A stretch of DNA of 64,000 nt, taken from Liopterus haemorrhoidalis (Eukaryota; Arthropoda; Insecta; Coleoptera; Dytiscidae). Below, piece after piece: positions 1 through 11,560 of the stretch (positions within the stretch are counted from its first letter, which is position 1; each line of letters starts with the position of its first letter). Position numbers and translations under genes: made by a program. The DNA lies in assembly GCA_963971575.1 (NCBI GenBank), contig OZ020619.1:25178813-25242812 (forward strand), in the 5' to 3' direction. The notes under the pieces were generated by a model. It saw only the letters and a list, made by a program, of their open reading frames with translations. It made no database searches and was not told the origin of the DNA.

Positions 1-600
1 CCACAGCTGTTGTTGGGTATTTTTGATTAATCAGACAAAGAATGTAATTTTAAAAGATAACAGGTACGTCTTGTTCAACTAAATCAAAATTAAAAACTCG
101 TCTGTGTACAGATGAAACAACTCAATTATACTATAAGAAAAGATTGAGTGGTTCTTAGAACAGAAATGAAATAAAGAAATTCAAGTAATCTGTTTTTGGC
201 TAAATTTTAATTTCCTGTCGTTGATTGATGAAAAGCGGTTCGCTAGCCGAGGTATACGTTGCCGTTATTGTTTTCGTAACAACTGTTTGTTTTTGTTATT
301 TATCATTTCAGCTCGCACGGAAACGCGTGCTACCAGAAACAATATTTGTGTCTGATATTTGGTAATATAACTATATCGGTGCCTCCAGTAGCGTACGCTT
401 TAGAAATGTTAACCTATACGAGATTTCATTTAAAAAAATCACTATCTTCTACGCATAAAACTGTATTAATATAACGTCATAGGCGCCCGCAAGGAGGAGC
501 AAGATGGTTCATTGCCCCCCCCCCTGGATTTCGGAACCAATTACCAATTCGTATCTTAGAAAACAAAATTATATTATTTAAATATAAAATTCATAAAACA
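1..600. other. AT-rich stretch without recognised gene
   Basis: No reading frame or RNA gene is recognisable. A short C-rich run near 515-525 and the text around 478-500 (ATAGGCGCCCGCAAGG) resemble the edge of an old hAT-type element, with a possible partner (GCGCCTATGG) near 806, but the pair straddles the next element, so I do not call it. Confidence 0.5.
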
Positions 601-1631
601 AAATTGATGTGAAGTGTGAATTTTCACACATTTCAGGATTTCGCAGGTATTTAGTAACTGAATGACGATTATTTGGGATGCCAAAACAAATTTTATGTCA
701 AAATATTTTTTTATGAATTTAGTTTGAATGCCTAATACTATTATTTTCTAAAAAGTTTCTAAACTTTTTTATATAGCAAGGTTCATTAAGATTTTGAAAA
801 TTGCGCCTATGGCTTCCATTGGTTGCTTAAATCATAAGCCCCGCCCTCTGATTTCGCATACATTCAAACATAAAATTAAATTATAATATTACTAGAATTT
901 TGAAAAAATAATTAAAATAAAATAAAAATGCAAAAAAAAAACAGAAAAATATAAATTGACAGAAATCGAACTGTAGTTTGCAAATTACTAAGTGATGACA
1001 ATATACACTACGCTATGGGCGCTTACTTAGTTACTGTGTTACATAGCGAATTAAATATTTAACATATTTTAGTTTTTAACTAAAATTAGTTAAATATTTA
1101 ATTCGCTACTATTCCGGTTCACACCAATGTACATTACTTAAAATTTTTTCAGATTTTTAGTTTAAACCATCTGGGCTACAGGGTGTGGGACAATTTTTTT
1201 TGCACAATTTTGGCAAAATATGCGCCAAAATAATTTATTTTGCAAAAATCAAATTTTGATCGTTAATCCACGTACTAAAGACTTTTGATACCTTACTCAG
1301 AATTAAAGAAAATATATATTTTTTTCGATGAGCATATATTTGTTTATACTTTTAGGGGGATATGTTTTTTAGATGTTTTAGTATTTTTCCTATGTGCGTG
1401 TCAAAGTGTTGTATAAGCATGTCAAATTTCAACTCTCTAGGTTTAGCCGTTTGGCTACAATTTTTACCGAACAGACAGACAGACAGACGACAAAATGACG
1501 GTATAAGGGTCATAAACCTAAATAATGGTATTAGGCATATAATCATCATTCACTTCTAATAATCATCATTCACTTACTAAATACCTGCGAAACCCTGAAA
1601 TGTGTGAAAATTCACACTTCACATCAATTTT
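601..1631 (+). mobile_element. TIR element with tRNA-like module, copy 1
   Basis: A non-autonomous element bounded by about 60-bp terminal inverted repeats. The left end (601-660) runs AAATTGATGTGAAGTGTGAA and onward; the right end (about 1570-1631) is its reverse complement with few differences. Each TIR contains a small palindrome of the GTGTGA/TCACAC type. Inside are a (GACA)n run near 1476-1490, the block CTACAGGGTGTGGGACAA near 1175, and on the minus strand a tRNA-like module (see 957-1023). No transposase is encoded. Related pieces lie near 11.0, 26.2, 35.2, 60.9 and 62.0 kb. No clean target duplication is visible, so the superfamily is unknown. The TIR pairing is seen directly; mobility is inferred from the repeated copies. 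Confidence 0.8.
957..1023 (-). promoter_or_regulatory. tRNA-like polymerase III promoter module inside TIR element
   Basis: On the minus strand, TAGCGTAGTGT (about 1006-1016) matches the A-box consensus TRGYNNANNGG at 10 of 11 positions. AGTTCGATTTC lies about 43 bases downstream and resembles the B box GGTTCGANTCC. That spacing is the one found in tRNA genes. The block before the A box (GCGCCCA) sits where an acceptor stem would. The anticodon arm is not convincing, so this is a tRNA-derived module and not a working tRNA. Confidence 0.55.
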
Positions 1632-2743
1632 TAAATATAATTTTGAACTTATAATTTTATTTAAAATTTTCTTTGAACCGGAATCTGCAATAAATTAGGT
1701 TGAACCTAAAAAAATATGTCATTGAACCTGAACCTGAAGCCGAACCGAAAATTACATATTGATCCTAAACTTGAACCTGAACCTACATAAATTCAGCTTG
1801 GTATCTTTTCCAATTCTGAAAATATTTTTGTAGCCACTTTTTGGAATCACTATTAGATCAATTTCTGATTGTTTTTAAAAATATATTTTTTTGTTTTAAT
1901 TCCCTTTAGTTTTAAGAACAAGAATAGTCACACGAGCCATGTCAGATAAGTCTGGCGGAAGGGGAACATAAGTGACTTTGTTATTTGCAAAAAATTGTAT
2001 AAATTGAAGTAGATTTCATGTTTGATTGAATTTATATTATCTTTAAAACACCCCAACCACTTAAAACACGCACTAAGTTTCACTGCATCTTCTCTAAAAG
2101 CTGTTTTTAAAAGGATTTTTGTGGTCGATTTTGAAACTTAACACAGATCATGTTTATCGTCAAGATCGCTGTGTTAAACAAAATCGAATTACAAAATCCG
2201 AACAAAATAACTTAACAAAACAAACTCAATGACATTTAACTAATAAATGATAGTTTCATCATATCCGGTCGCTATTCACCCTCTCCACTTTTTGCAATGA
2301 ATGCCGTCCTCGTAATTTTTAATTACATATTTAAATTATCTTTATAATAAAAATATTGTAATAAACTTGCGTACAGTAATTTAATTGTAGGTCTAATTAT
2401 GCTTTGTTTCGCATTAATTGAATATTCCGGTTTGGGTTGAATTATCTGAACTTCTGACTAACTAAACTAAATTTGGCTCTAATTAGTTCGGGTTTCCAAC
2501 GTTCTTGTTACCTATCATTTCACATTATTTTTGTTTCTAGTTTATTTTAATTATTATTACTATTTGGTCCATAATATTTTCATTTTTGAGAAACTTCAAT
2601 GAAGTTATGGTCATTAGCAGCAGCGAAAGGCAGTGGCAAGGGGGGGGCATCTGCCCAGTGCGTCCTGCTTGTAGAAGTTCCAAAATGAGTGTTCCAATAT
2701 ACATGTTGTCAACGAGGTTCAGAGCCTTAGTAACGTTCTGGCA
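1632..2743. other. no gene recognised; GAACC-rich patch
   Basis: Mostly AT-rich filler. Between about 1678 and 1795 there is an irregular repeat of GAACCTGAACC/GAACCGAAA type, similar to the terminal text of the hAT-like family at 45.1 and 27.8 kb, so it may be a decayed end of that family. Nothing else is supportable. Confidence 0.4.
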
Positions 2744-2920
2744 CAATGGCGGACTAAGGAAAATCGGAGCCCTAGGCAAGGTTCTAATTGCAGGCCTTAC
2801 TAGCTAAAAAAAATCATAATCAATAATAGAAAAAATGTATAATAAAACCGTTATGCGGGCTCCAAAAAAATACGGGCCCTAGGCAGTTGCCTAGTTTGCC
2901 TAGGCCAAAGTCCGCCCCTG
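2744..2920. mobile_element. short hAT-type MITE
   Basis: Ends CAATGGCGGACTAAGG (left) and CCAAAGTCCGCCCCTG (right) are inverted repeats, followed inward by CCCTAGGCAAG and its partner TTGCCTAGGCC. The flanking 8-mers TTCTGGCA and CCCTGCCA agree at 5 of 8 positions, compatible with an old hAT 8-bp duplication. There is no coding capacity in 177 bp. Confidence 0.55.
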
Positions 2921-2924
2921 CCCT

Positions 2925-3300
2925 GCCATCGGAGCAAGTGCCAGGGGCGCGAGGTGTGAGGGGCGTCATTGTGGACGTTTATGTTTTTCGTCATCGAAAT
3001 TTGTATTTCTTTGGTTATCACTAAGTGAAGACCTTTTTTTTTTCGTCATCACTTGTATTTTAGAAGTAAGAACGTTTTTTTTTTGTCATGTCTTTGTATT
3101 TTAGAAGTAAGAACGTTTTTTTTTTGTCATGTCTTTGTATTTTAGAAGTGAGGACGTTTGTTTATTTTTTTTAAATCAACACTTGTATTTTCATATGTCT
3201 ATTAAAATAAAAATAAAAGTGTGCCCTCCTCAAATAAAATGAAAAAGGGCGCTGTTTTAAGTTTTTGCCGAGGGCGACAAAAATATTGCTACGGATTTTT
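2925..3300 (-). mobile_element. hAT-type MITE with minisatellite core, older copy
   Basis: The core (about 2990-3175) is three to four tandem copies of a ~47-bp unit built on GTATTTTAGAAGTAAGAACG, a T run and GTCAT. The same unit in reverse orientation, and matching edges (GGGCGCGAGG on one side, AGGGCGACAAAAATATTGCTACGG on the other), make up the element at 59518-59991. The right end reads ATTGCTACGG; the left TIR is eroded and abuts the MITE at 2744-2920. No gene. Confidence 0.6.
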
Positions 3301-4260
3301 CTGTTAAGTATTTTTTCATAAGATTTTTGAATTTTGTCAAACTAAATCATTTATTATATCTGGTATTTTATTAAATAATTTAGCACCTATAAAACCAGGT
3401 ACATTCTCACTTACCTTTTATTTGATCCGTGGAAGACGGATGTCATTTTTATTTCTTGTATTATATTTATAGAGCAATTGGTATTAAATGAGTCGTGATT
3501 TTCTTTCATGTAAACTAATAAATTATATATACCTATAGTATATAAAGAAGGGAATGTCATTATATTTACTTTTCCAAATAAACTTTTGCAGTGATGTCCA
3601 AAGACAACTCCGCCGGTTTTTGTAGTTTAAAACATCTATTTCAATCAGGGCTATTACCCCACAAGATAATGTCGTAGTTTGGAATAGATTGAAAGTGAGA
3701 ATAGTACACTAGTTTTAAAGTATCTCTAGTGACATAGTTTTTCAATTTTCTCAACATATAAATAAAACTATTTAATCTACTTGCTATATAATTAATATGA
3801 TTTTTGCCTGACAGTCGCGAGTCTAATGTAAATTAACTTTGGTAACTTTACTAATATTTTTAAGAGCTAATATGAGAATATATTTTGATGTTATAAGAAT
3901 ATATTTTGATGAATTTATTTATCTACGACCATCAAATAATTAAATTCATGGCTAGTAGTTCGTCCCAGGGCCGTGTCGAATAATTTTAACGCCTGCGACA
4001 GACCATAAGACCCCCCCCCCCTTCGCGGTATGGTCTTAGTAAAATTGTAAAATTCTATCTACAAAAAAATGTTATAGGCGCTAATAGCCACAGATCAGTG
4101 CGCATAACTAACTTTAAAAAATAATTTGAAGGATATATGTATACAGAAAAAACCGAACGGACTTATTAACTAGACTCTATTTTATTTTTAACGTTAGAGC
4201 CTATATCAAATATTGTGTACCTAAAAACTCGGTCATTAGGTTAGGTTATGATAGTAATGA
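3301..4260. other. no gene; possible hAT end at 3966
   Basis: AT-rich sequence without a reading frame I trust. CAGGGCCGTGTCGAATAAT near 3966, followed by a C run at about 4010-4021, has the look of a hAT-type terminus, but no partner end was found. Confidence 0.35.
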
Positions 4261-4964
4261 CCCGGTTGCACAAGTCATTTTGGTCATTAAAACGTATGCC
4301 AGTAATTTATTGAAATATCCTTTCAAAGAACCCAAAACACACTGCTAAATGTAGATGCTTCCAATTATTTTTTATGCGTAAAACTGTCTTTTTAACGCGC
4401 AAATTTTCGATGTAACCTAATTTTATGTTGTGAACGTCTTTCACACCTGTAAACAAAAATGAATCTCCGCCAAAATCTGCATTTATTAAAAAAGTTGTCA
4501 TAATCTGTTTCAGAATGATTTTAGAAGAATTAATTGATAACGTAGAACATATTGTGACGCATCTACCAAATAAAAGTATTACCTGAGTGCACTGATTTTT
4601 TTATTTTCGCTACTTCTTGGTGGTAGGTTGTGCGGAGGGATTTAATTTTATTTTTTACTTTCACATCATCAAAGCCCTCATATTCATGTCACTTGATAAC
4701 TTGATTACTACAGCATCCCGAGCATAGTTATTTCTATTAATTTTTAACGTTTTGTATCAGCGAGAAAAAATTAGTTGTTCATGTTGGCCATATTTAACAG
4801 TAACTGGTACGGCTACTTGTGCCAGTATATAGGATCGGCTTCTATTCACTTGACTGGTATGAGAAACTGGTGCAAGTACTGGCACCAGTACTGGCATGTA
4901 CGTCTACACGATGCCAGGGACTGGTGCAAGTTCTTACTTGCGCTATTTGCATCGTGTAACCGGG
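4261..4964. mobile_element. CCCGGTTGCAC-ended TIR element
   Basis: CCCGGTTGCACAAG at 4261 is answered by ATCGTGTAACCGGG ending at 4964, giving short inverted termini about 700 bp apart. The right third (about 4798-4930) is unusual: it repeats CTGGTGCAAG, ACTGGCACCAG and TACTGGCATG in direct and inverted order. No target duplication is obvious and no transposase is present. A MITE-like element is the best reading. Confidence 0.45.
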
Positions 4965-5216
4965 CCACAAAGATTTAATACAGAAGGACCCGAACGATTT
5001 GAATTAAGTTTAAAAAATCTCTTAGACTAAACTGTGTTTTAACTCCTTATAATAAAAATCAGGAGTAGGACATACAGGCGTAACAGCGAAATAGGATACC
5101 GCAATTTTTTTATTTATTATTAGAAATACAAAAAAATCATCATCGTCATTGGCGCGACAGCCCAAGTTGAGCTTAGACCTTCTGTTTCTAGGTTTCATGA
5201 CCATGTTTTCAATCTA

Positions 5217-6497
5217 CCAGGTCTACAAGTATGAAATGCGGATTTTTTTTTTTTTAATAAAACACATTAAATTCAAAAGAATAGTAAAAGTTTATTTATT
5301 CAAAGTATGCTCCATTAGAAGTTATACATTTTTTCCCATCTTTCAGGTAATTTGTGAATACCTCGCCAGTAGAACTCTTCCCGTTTCCCCGCAAACCATT
5401 CATCTAGCCATTCTTTCACATTTTCATATGAACAAAAGTGCTGCTCGGCAAGTGCGTGACCCATCGATACGAACAAGTGGTAATCTGAAGGGGCCAAGTC
5501 TGGTGAGTAAGCGGCATGGGGTAGCACTTCCCACTTGAGTGCCTCCAATGTGTTGCAAACTGCTTTTGCCTTATGTGATGGAGAGTTATCGTGAAGAAAG
5601 ATTACCTTGTGCTGTCTTCTTTCGTATTCTGGTCGTTTTATGAGCAGCGAATGGTACAATTCGATCAGTTGTTGTTGGTAGCGTTGGGTATTAACTGTTT
5701 CACCAGGTGTTAACAATTCATAATAGACCACACCCTTTTGGTCCCACCAAGTACAGAGCATTGTCTTTTTGCCAAAGCGATTCGGTCTTGCAGTTGATGT
5801 GGATGGTGAGACTGGATTCACCCATGATTTTTTGTGTTTGGGATTTTCAAAATAAATCCATTTTTCATCGCCAGTAATGATACGATGCAAAAAAGACTTT
5901 CTTTTGTATCGTGCAAGCAAAATTTCGCGTTTTTGCGTTTTTCCATCTGCCTCTCATTCAATGCATGTGGAACCGGTCTGCCGACTTTCTGGATCTTACC
6001 CATCTCTCGTAGGCGTTTGGAAACAGCTTGTTGACTAACGCCTAACTGCTCTGCTAGTTGTTTTGTGATTGATTATCGTCTTCCTGTAGCAATGTTTCCA
6101 ATTTTGCATCTTCATATTTTTTTGGAGGTTTTCCATGTTCTTTGTCTGTAAGATCAAAGTCACCACTTTTGAAACGCCGAAACCCGTTCACACGTATCTT
6201 GCGATGGAGCATATTCACCATAAGCTTCTCGAAACAGTTGGTATGATTCAGCAGCAGTTTTTTTCAAATGAAAACAAAACAGTAGTCTGTCCGCGAACGC
6301 TCTTTATTTGGCACAAAATTTGATATTTTTAACACAATAAAACAAAACTATATGATCACTTTTCAAATTATAACCTATACGCATTTGACACTTAATGATA
6401 AGTTAACAAAACGCCATATGTGTTGAAACTTTGAACTATACATTCAGTTTGCGCGGCAAGTTTGAAAAAAATCCGCATTTCATACTTGTAGACCTGG
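5217..6497 (-). mobile_element. full-length mariner element (pseudogenic)
   Basis: A 1281-bp element with inverted ends CCAGGTCTACAAGTATGAAA (5217 onward) and its complement ending at 6497, each flanked by TA (5215-5216 and 6498-6499), the target duplication of the Tc1/mariner superfamily. Length and end structure are those of a complete mariner. The transposase on the minus strand is broken by frameshifts, so this copy is not autonomous, although its ends are well matched. Confidence 0.93.
5296..6314 (-). pseudogene. mariner transposase, DD34D, frameshifted
   Basis: The enzyme would cut and join transposon ends in the nucleus. The catalytic half (5315-5920) is open for 201 residues and shows TGDEKW (first Asp), HDNSPSH (second Asp) and YSPDLAPSDYHLF (third Asp). 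I count 34 residues between the second and third Asp, the DD34D spacing that defines mariner. The N-terminal helix-turn-helix half is recognisable upstream, including QLAEQLGVSQQAVS and GKIQKVGRPVPH, but it lies in different frames. I see at least four frame changes: near 6165, near 6070, near 5930 and near the C-terminus at 5315. The start is uncertain: the frame begins around a VPNKE text at 6314 without an ATG. The end is a TAA at 5296 after the last frameshift. A dead copy of a once-active gene. Confidence 0.9.
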
Positions 6498-7387
6498 TAT
6501 GTATATTTAGGAGTAATATGGTCAATATTACGTCCATTTTTCAGCGTACACAGAAAGGCACCTACAGTACAAAAAAATACTAAAATATAAAATTGTAGGA
6601 GACCCAAAGGGACATCTGCTTATAGAAGAAAATATTTTTTTAAACCAGTGGTTCTGAAACTAAAGCACAGTTATGTATTTTTAAATTAGAGAAAACTCTT
6701 TAGGACCATTCGATAGCATATTTTTTTCGGAATTCAACCATATAAACATTATAAATTTTTTATTGAAAAAAAAAAATATATATGGAGAAAAAATCGATTG
6801 AAATTAAAACAATTTTACCGGTAACGCGTTCTGTAAGCATTCTATAAGCATCAAGGGTAGCTATAGGCAATCGGCTGATTCTGTGCGCATTAGTAACAAA
6901 CATTACGTAAGTAAATATTACGGGTACGCGCAGAATCAACAAATTTCTTACAGGTACACGTATACACCTATACTTTGTTTACGAAATGCGTTAAGTTGGT
7001 TTTACACAGTTCAATTAATTGATCAATAAATTGATCAAGTTTTTTGTTAATTAATTGAAAAATTTATTGGTAACCTTGGAAAAAAACATCACTTTACACA
7101 CATCAATTTATTTATCAATTTTTTTGAAAATTTTTACCTTACCAACTGTAAAACATGTTGACATATTTATCAAAATGAAAATATTGAAAAAATCTTCACA
7201 AAATTACGAGCTGTGAACAAAAACAAAAGAAATAACCTAGATGATGATAAATTAGAACGTTTGAGGTTATGTTAGATTTGAAAACGAAACACAAATAATA
7301 TATTTCGAGGTTATGCTACAACTAAACAGTTGGCAATATCTTAATATACCTAGATGTAAGTAAAACTAAAAAAAAAAAAAAGTAATA
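6498..7387. other. no gene recognised
   Basis: AT-rich. At 6876-6936 GATTCTGTGCGC and GCGCAGAATC form a short imperfect inverted pair around CATTACGTAAGTAA. At 7015-7130 several ATTGATCAATAAATTGATCA-like palindromes occur. Nothing coding. Confidence 0.4.
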
Positions 7388-7839
7388 CTAAAAGTACATT
7401 AAATTAGCTTTACAATGACACCAAAAAGTCATATTTTTATGTTAACCATTTCAAAATGGCGACCATTTATTTACAAAATAATAATCAACATAAGTTTTAC
7501 AAAGTTGAACGTAGCAAGCTTTGAAAACAATAAAAAATATTTTTTATTAAGAATGAGAAAGTGTGTGGACAATAATGGTGGTTTGATCGAACATTTGTAA
7601 TTTTTTTTTTTGTAAAATGATTGTATAATGTAATAGTTTTTTTTCTTTCTAAATAGTCAAATAGTTTATTTTAGAGATATTTTGTTTCTTTTTTTATTGT
7701 TTTCAAAGCTTGCTACGTACAACTTTGTAAATCTTATGTTGATTATTATTTTGTAAATAAATGATCGCCATTTTGAAATGGTTAACATAAAAATATGACT
7801 TTTTGGTGTCATTGTAAAGCTAATTTAATGTACTTTTAG
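7388..7839. repeat. long inverted repeat (foldback, arms about 160 bp)
   Basis: The left arm (about 7388-7550: CTAAAAGTACATTAAATTAG and onward) and the right arm (about 7681-7839) are reverse complements with only scattered mismatches, separated by a loop of roughly 130 bases. Both arms contain the blocks GACACCAAAAAGTCAT and AACCATTTCAAAATGGCGA. Transcription would give a long hairpin RNA. It may be a foldback-type MITE, but I see no target duplication. No protein is encoded; the small reading frame across the left arm is incidental. Confidence 0.85.
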
Positions 7840-8990
7840 GAAAAAAATATAAAATCATCGATTTCCTATGCTATTCAAAAGTTGATATCATTTCCGGTGA
7901 AACCGGAAGTGCCTCAGAATTCTTATAGTAACCCTTAGATGGGCCTTTTTGTCTAGTTTCACTTCTGTTCTGAAGATTTTTTGTATCTTTACAAATAAAG
8001 GAGTTTTTCAGGGTGCCCCGTTTCAAACAAACACTCTGTATATTGTATATAAAAAATTCATTTATTGTAGTTACTTTAACTACTCGTGAATGGAATCGTT
8101 AATTACACTAATTATTTGTACATTTAGTCACATGTCTTATGTAAGGAAGCTACCATTATTAAATATTTAAGGCCAGTTTTCAATATTAAAGAAGAACATT
8201 AATAACATGTTTTAGAACTATTTCTTTAGTATGGTCTAATTTTATTTTAATAAATAGGTCAAAATGGAGAATTTGTGTGAAGAAAATTAAAGAGAGAGAA
8301 AGAGAGAGAGAGAGATTAGAAAGAGTTAACGCGATACATTGTCTTAGAATGAGAAAAAGAAAAAGAGAAATCAATGCCCGAGTGGCATTCGAACACTGGA
8401 CCCTTAAGTTAGTTAGAAACTTGTACGATACTTCCACGTTACATAAGTCAATAAAGAATGATTCGATTTAGATTCTGAATGATCTTATTATACAATATTA
8501 AATTTATATTAATATTTAATAGAAGCACAAGGAATTTATCTGAAATTTGGAATTTCTAAGATTCCAATAACGTATGTAAAATTTATGCTTATGTATATTG
8601 ATTCAGTGATGAGTGAATTTTGTCATTTTATTTTTTCAAATTGTCCACGCTACTGTGAAATCTTGTAGGTTTGTAGGTGTCTAGTGAAGGAAGAAGATAC
8701 ACAGAACTAAAATGCTAACTACGGGGGTCATACTTTTGTATGTAATACTTTTGTCATACATTTGTATGTAATCCTGCCAAAATTAACATTTTTTTCGTAA
8801 CTGACTTTCGTTTCTTAATCATAATATAAACGCATTCATTTAATACCAATTTCTAATAGTTTTTTTAAAAGAATGAATGGAGAACGTACAAGGATTATTT
8901 TTAATTTTCTCAGGGACAACATTAAATAATTTTGGTAAAATATTAAGGAAGAACTGGTTCGTCTTTATTTTGAAATTGTTTGAGCCCTTA
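7840..8990. other. no gene; GA microsatellite
   Basis: 7840-8045 ends in a text (GGGTGCCCCGTTTCAAACAA) that looks repeat-derived. An (AG)n run occupies about 8289-8316. The rest is AT-rich with no supported feature. Confidence 0.4.
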
Positions 8991-9246
8991 TTATTATTAT
9001 TATTTATTTATTTATTTTACATCGGCCTATTTCTGCAACGAGGCTAATCGCCGATGCCAGGGGCCGAGTTCCTACACCTGGATGAGTGGTGAATGATTGT
9101 GAAAATGGGAGTAATGTAAACATATTATTCTCACCCGAAAAATATCACCAACGAAGGAGGCTCGAACCACCGGCCGCCCAGTACAGACTGTATATTCCAC
9201 CAGTCTGAACCGCACGACTCAATGCGCTCGGCCACTCCGTTGACTG
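8991..9246 (-). mobile_element. tRNA-related SINE with target-site duplications
   Basis: Read on the minus strand, the head contains GTGGCCGAGCGC (A box, about 9224-9234) and GGTTCGAGCCT (B box, about 9158-9168). The tRNA-unrelated body follows (TAGCCTCGTTGCAGAAATAG), ending in a TAA/ATA-rich simple tail at 8991-9015. The insertion is flanked by TGTTTGAGCCCTTA (8977-8990) and TGTTTGAGCTCTTA (9247-9260), a 14-bp duplication with one mismatch. The wide box spacing suggests a tRNA with a long variable arm (Ser or Leu type). Such elements are copied by LINE enzymes; the partner LINE is not identified. Confidence 0.88.
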
Positions 9247-9260
9247 TGTTTGAGCTCTTA

Positions 9261-9644
9261 CAACGTCCTATTTTTTTACTTCTCGTAAAATATAAATGCT
9301 TTGGTAAATATAGCGTATGTTCTAAAGAAAGTATATTTTTCCTTAAAAAAATATTGAGCGATGTTAAACAGTTAAGTTTCGGTATACTTAAAACACCAGT
9401 AATTTCAAATAGTTTTTCACTTGGAAATCTACGTGGTTTGTTTAGCATGACTTTTAGTATTAATTTTTGTGTAGTTTAAATATTATAAATTACTGTTTTA
9501 CTGGCACCTTCCAAAATAAAATACCATAAGTAAAGATTGATTGGAATACACCAAAATACATAATTTTAAGGGTAGACAGGTTCATACAATATCTCAGATT
9601 TTTAAACAAATGTATATGTTTTACGTAGTCTTCCAATAACATGG
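9261..9644. other. no gene recognised
   Basis: AT-rich unique-looking sequence between the SINE and the TTAA element. I see no supported feature. Confidence 0.4.
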
Positions 9645-10414
9645 TTAAGGGTGCGTATAACCCCCAGAGATTACCAATTTCTTATACAAAACTAACAATC
9701 TAAAATAAAATTAGTATCAATCTATATAGCAAATTTTGCACCAAATTTTTAAGTATCTAATAGGATATTTTTAATTGTAAAAACATTGATTGTAAAAATG
9801 TTATCGCTCAATAACTTAAAAATTGACACCTGCAACATTGTTCTGTAATTTTTTACATCTATTTATGGGTTTCAAATAACTTTTATATTTATATAGTTTT
9901 GTGTAGAAATGTTCAAATAATACGTCAACATTTTTTTCGACTTGATTACATTCATTTAATAACCCTCGTTGAAAAATATTATACTTGATGATAATGGAAT
10001 GCCACTTGGTACACGTATTCTTCACAAAAATTAAATCATTTCTACCTGTAAAACCTATTTTGAGAACTGCGGCAGATTCAAGATAGCGGCAAATATAGAC
10101 TACCAAGTACAATAACATATAAGTAGTTTTCATAATAGCACAAAATACCTAAAAACTTTTTTCTAGAATAAAGCTTTAGCTACAATTTGCCGCATCGTAC
10201 GCAAATATGCGTCGATTGGTTTACAAGATGCCGTTTATAATGCAATTTGCTTATTTACAATTACATAACAGTTTTTTCTATAATTTAAAATATCCTATTA
10301 GATAGATAAAAATTCGCTGCAAAATTTGTTATATAGATTGTTATTAATTTTATTTCCGATTATTAGTTTTGTATAAGAAACTACTGAGAATTATAGGGTT
10401 ATGCGCCGCCTTAA
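9645..10414 (+). mobile_element. TTAA-flanked long-TIR MITE, copy 1
   Basis: The two ends are inverted over about 150 bp: the left has CTTATACAAAACTAACAATC and AATAGGATATTTTTAATTG, and the right has the complements. The tips GGGTGCG and CGCCGCC abut TTAA at 9645-9648 and 10411-10414, the target site of the piggyBac superfamily. The interior (about 9840-10260) has no transposase. Copies 2 and 3 (16285-17031 and 30303-30840) share ends and interior. Assignment to piggyBac rests on TTAA alone. Confidence 0.85.
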
Positions 10415-10689
10415 CATGTGTTTTCCAAGTGAGACAACTATCCAGATATAATCTTAGATATTTTGTTGAACTTCTATTTTGCTGGGGCAACTACAACTTA
10501 ATAACTCAGCTACATGCAATTATGATTATATGGAATTAATTATGGTTGGTTTAAAATTTTCGATAAGTCTCTAAATGAAATACCCCACTCCGTGATAGTG
10601 GGTGTAGCGGTCCCATAGTTACGCTACTACCTATAGTTTTGCGTACAGTTCTAAGATATTTTCATTTTTATAGTTTCCATTTACCGTTA
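10415..10689. other. no gene recognised
   Basis: Short AT-rich spacer between the MITE and a LINE fragment; no feature supported. Confidence 0.4.
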
Positions 10690-10840
10690 ATTTAAATGGT
10701 TTCAAAGAATGGTAGGATCTGGTTGATCTCGCTGTGTTATAATCCATGTTTCAGAGCAATACATACGTATGGGACACACTATAGTTTGGTAGAGTCTGAT
10801 TTGGGCGTTTCTAGAGAGTTACATTTTGAAGACGAGACTA
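10690..10840 (-). pseudogene. LINE reverse transcriptase C-terminal fragment
   Basis: In one minus-strand frame the sequence reads SRNAQIRLYQTIVCPIRMYC followed by SETWIITQRDQ. This matches the thumb-region text of arthropod LINE reverse transcriptases (family form LYKT..RPV..YG.ETWTLTK). Stops and frame changes surround it. The fragment has no target duplication or tail, so it is an old truncated relic. Similar relics lie at 21.4, 24.7, 29.5, 37.4, 43.9, 46.6 and 55.1 kb. Confidence 0.7.
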
Positions 10841-11040
10841 GTGCAAGCATATAGAAATAGCAGGTTGAACTTGGTTCCTGATTTCTTGCTGAATCTGTTT
10901 CTGTTAACACAAATAATCTTCTCAAAGTTGTTATTATTTTTTTATATAGTATATCTAGCCACAAATACAGAAATTCCATAATTAAGCCATGAATTAAAAT
11001 AATAATAATAGTAATAAAAATAACCAATTTTGTAAAAATA

Positions 11041-11560
11041 ACAAAAAAAAAAAAAAAAACAAAAAAAATCCTGATAACATAATCTGCTGAAAATTTTCTA
11101 TTGTACTATTCCAGTTCACATCAATGTGAATTACTAATATTTTTTTCAGATTCTTTTATTAACTCTGGATTACAGGGTGTGGGACCACAACAAAGCTTAG
11201 TTTCTTTTTAAGTAAAATTTTGATCGTTAATCTTTGAGCTGCAGGTCAAAGAGTTAGCTTTGCTTATAATTGTAATTTATGCAATTGTGTGTCAAGGAGG
11301 TTTATTCAATAGAATGCGAATTTTCGCACGAGGCATTAGCCGAGTGCCGAAAATGCCAGAACGATATTTTTCGGGCAATATATTTTTTTGTAGTCTCCAT
11401 ATTTTTCCTATATGTAGGTCAGAGTTGTATAAGCATGCGTGAACTTTCTAGGTCCAATCGTTTGGCCACAATTTCTACCGAACACACAGACAAAGGAGTG
11501 ATGATATAAGGTTTCTTGGTCCTACATACAAAATCCGAAAAAGGCATTCCAAGAGATGAA
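11041..11560 (+). mobile_element. TIR/tRNA-family element, truncated copy
   Basis: After an A run (11041-11069) the sequence follows copy 1 (601-1631): CTATTCCAGTTCACATCAAT, GGATTACAGGGTGTGGGACC, TTTTGATCGTTAATC, then TTTCTACCGAACACACAGAC. Both terminal inverted repeats are missing or unrecognisable, and so is the tRNA-like module. No coding capacity. Confidence 0.65.

Noticed and set aside
478..815. Small MITE with ATAGGCGC ends
   Set aside because: The candidate ends straddle the well-defined left TIR of the element at 601-1631, so they cannot bound one intact insertion.
2985..3180. CRISPR-like array
   Set aside because: The units are contiguous tandem copies without unique spacers, and the context is an insect transposable element.
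5149..5538. 129-codon plus-strand open frame
   Set aside because: It runs antisense to the mariner transposase and crosses the element end; a shadow frame.
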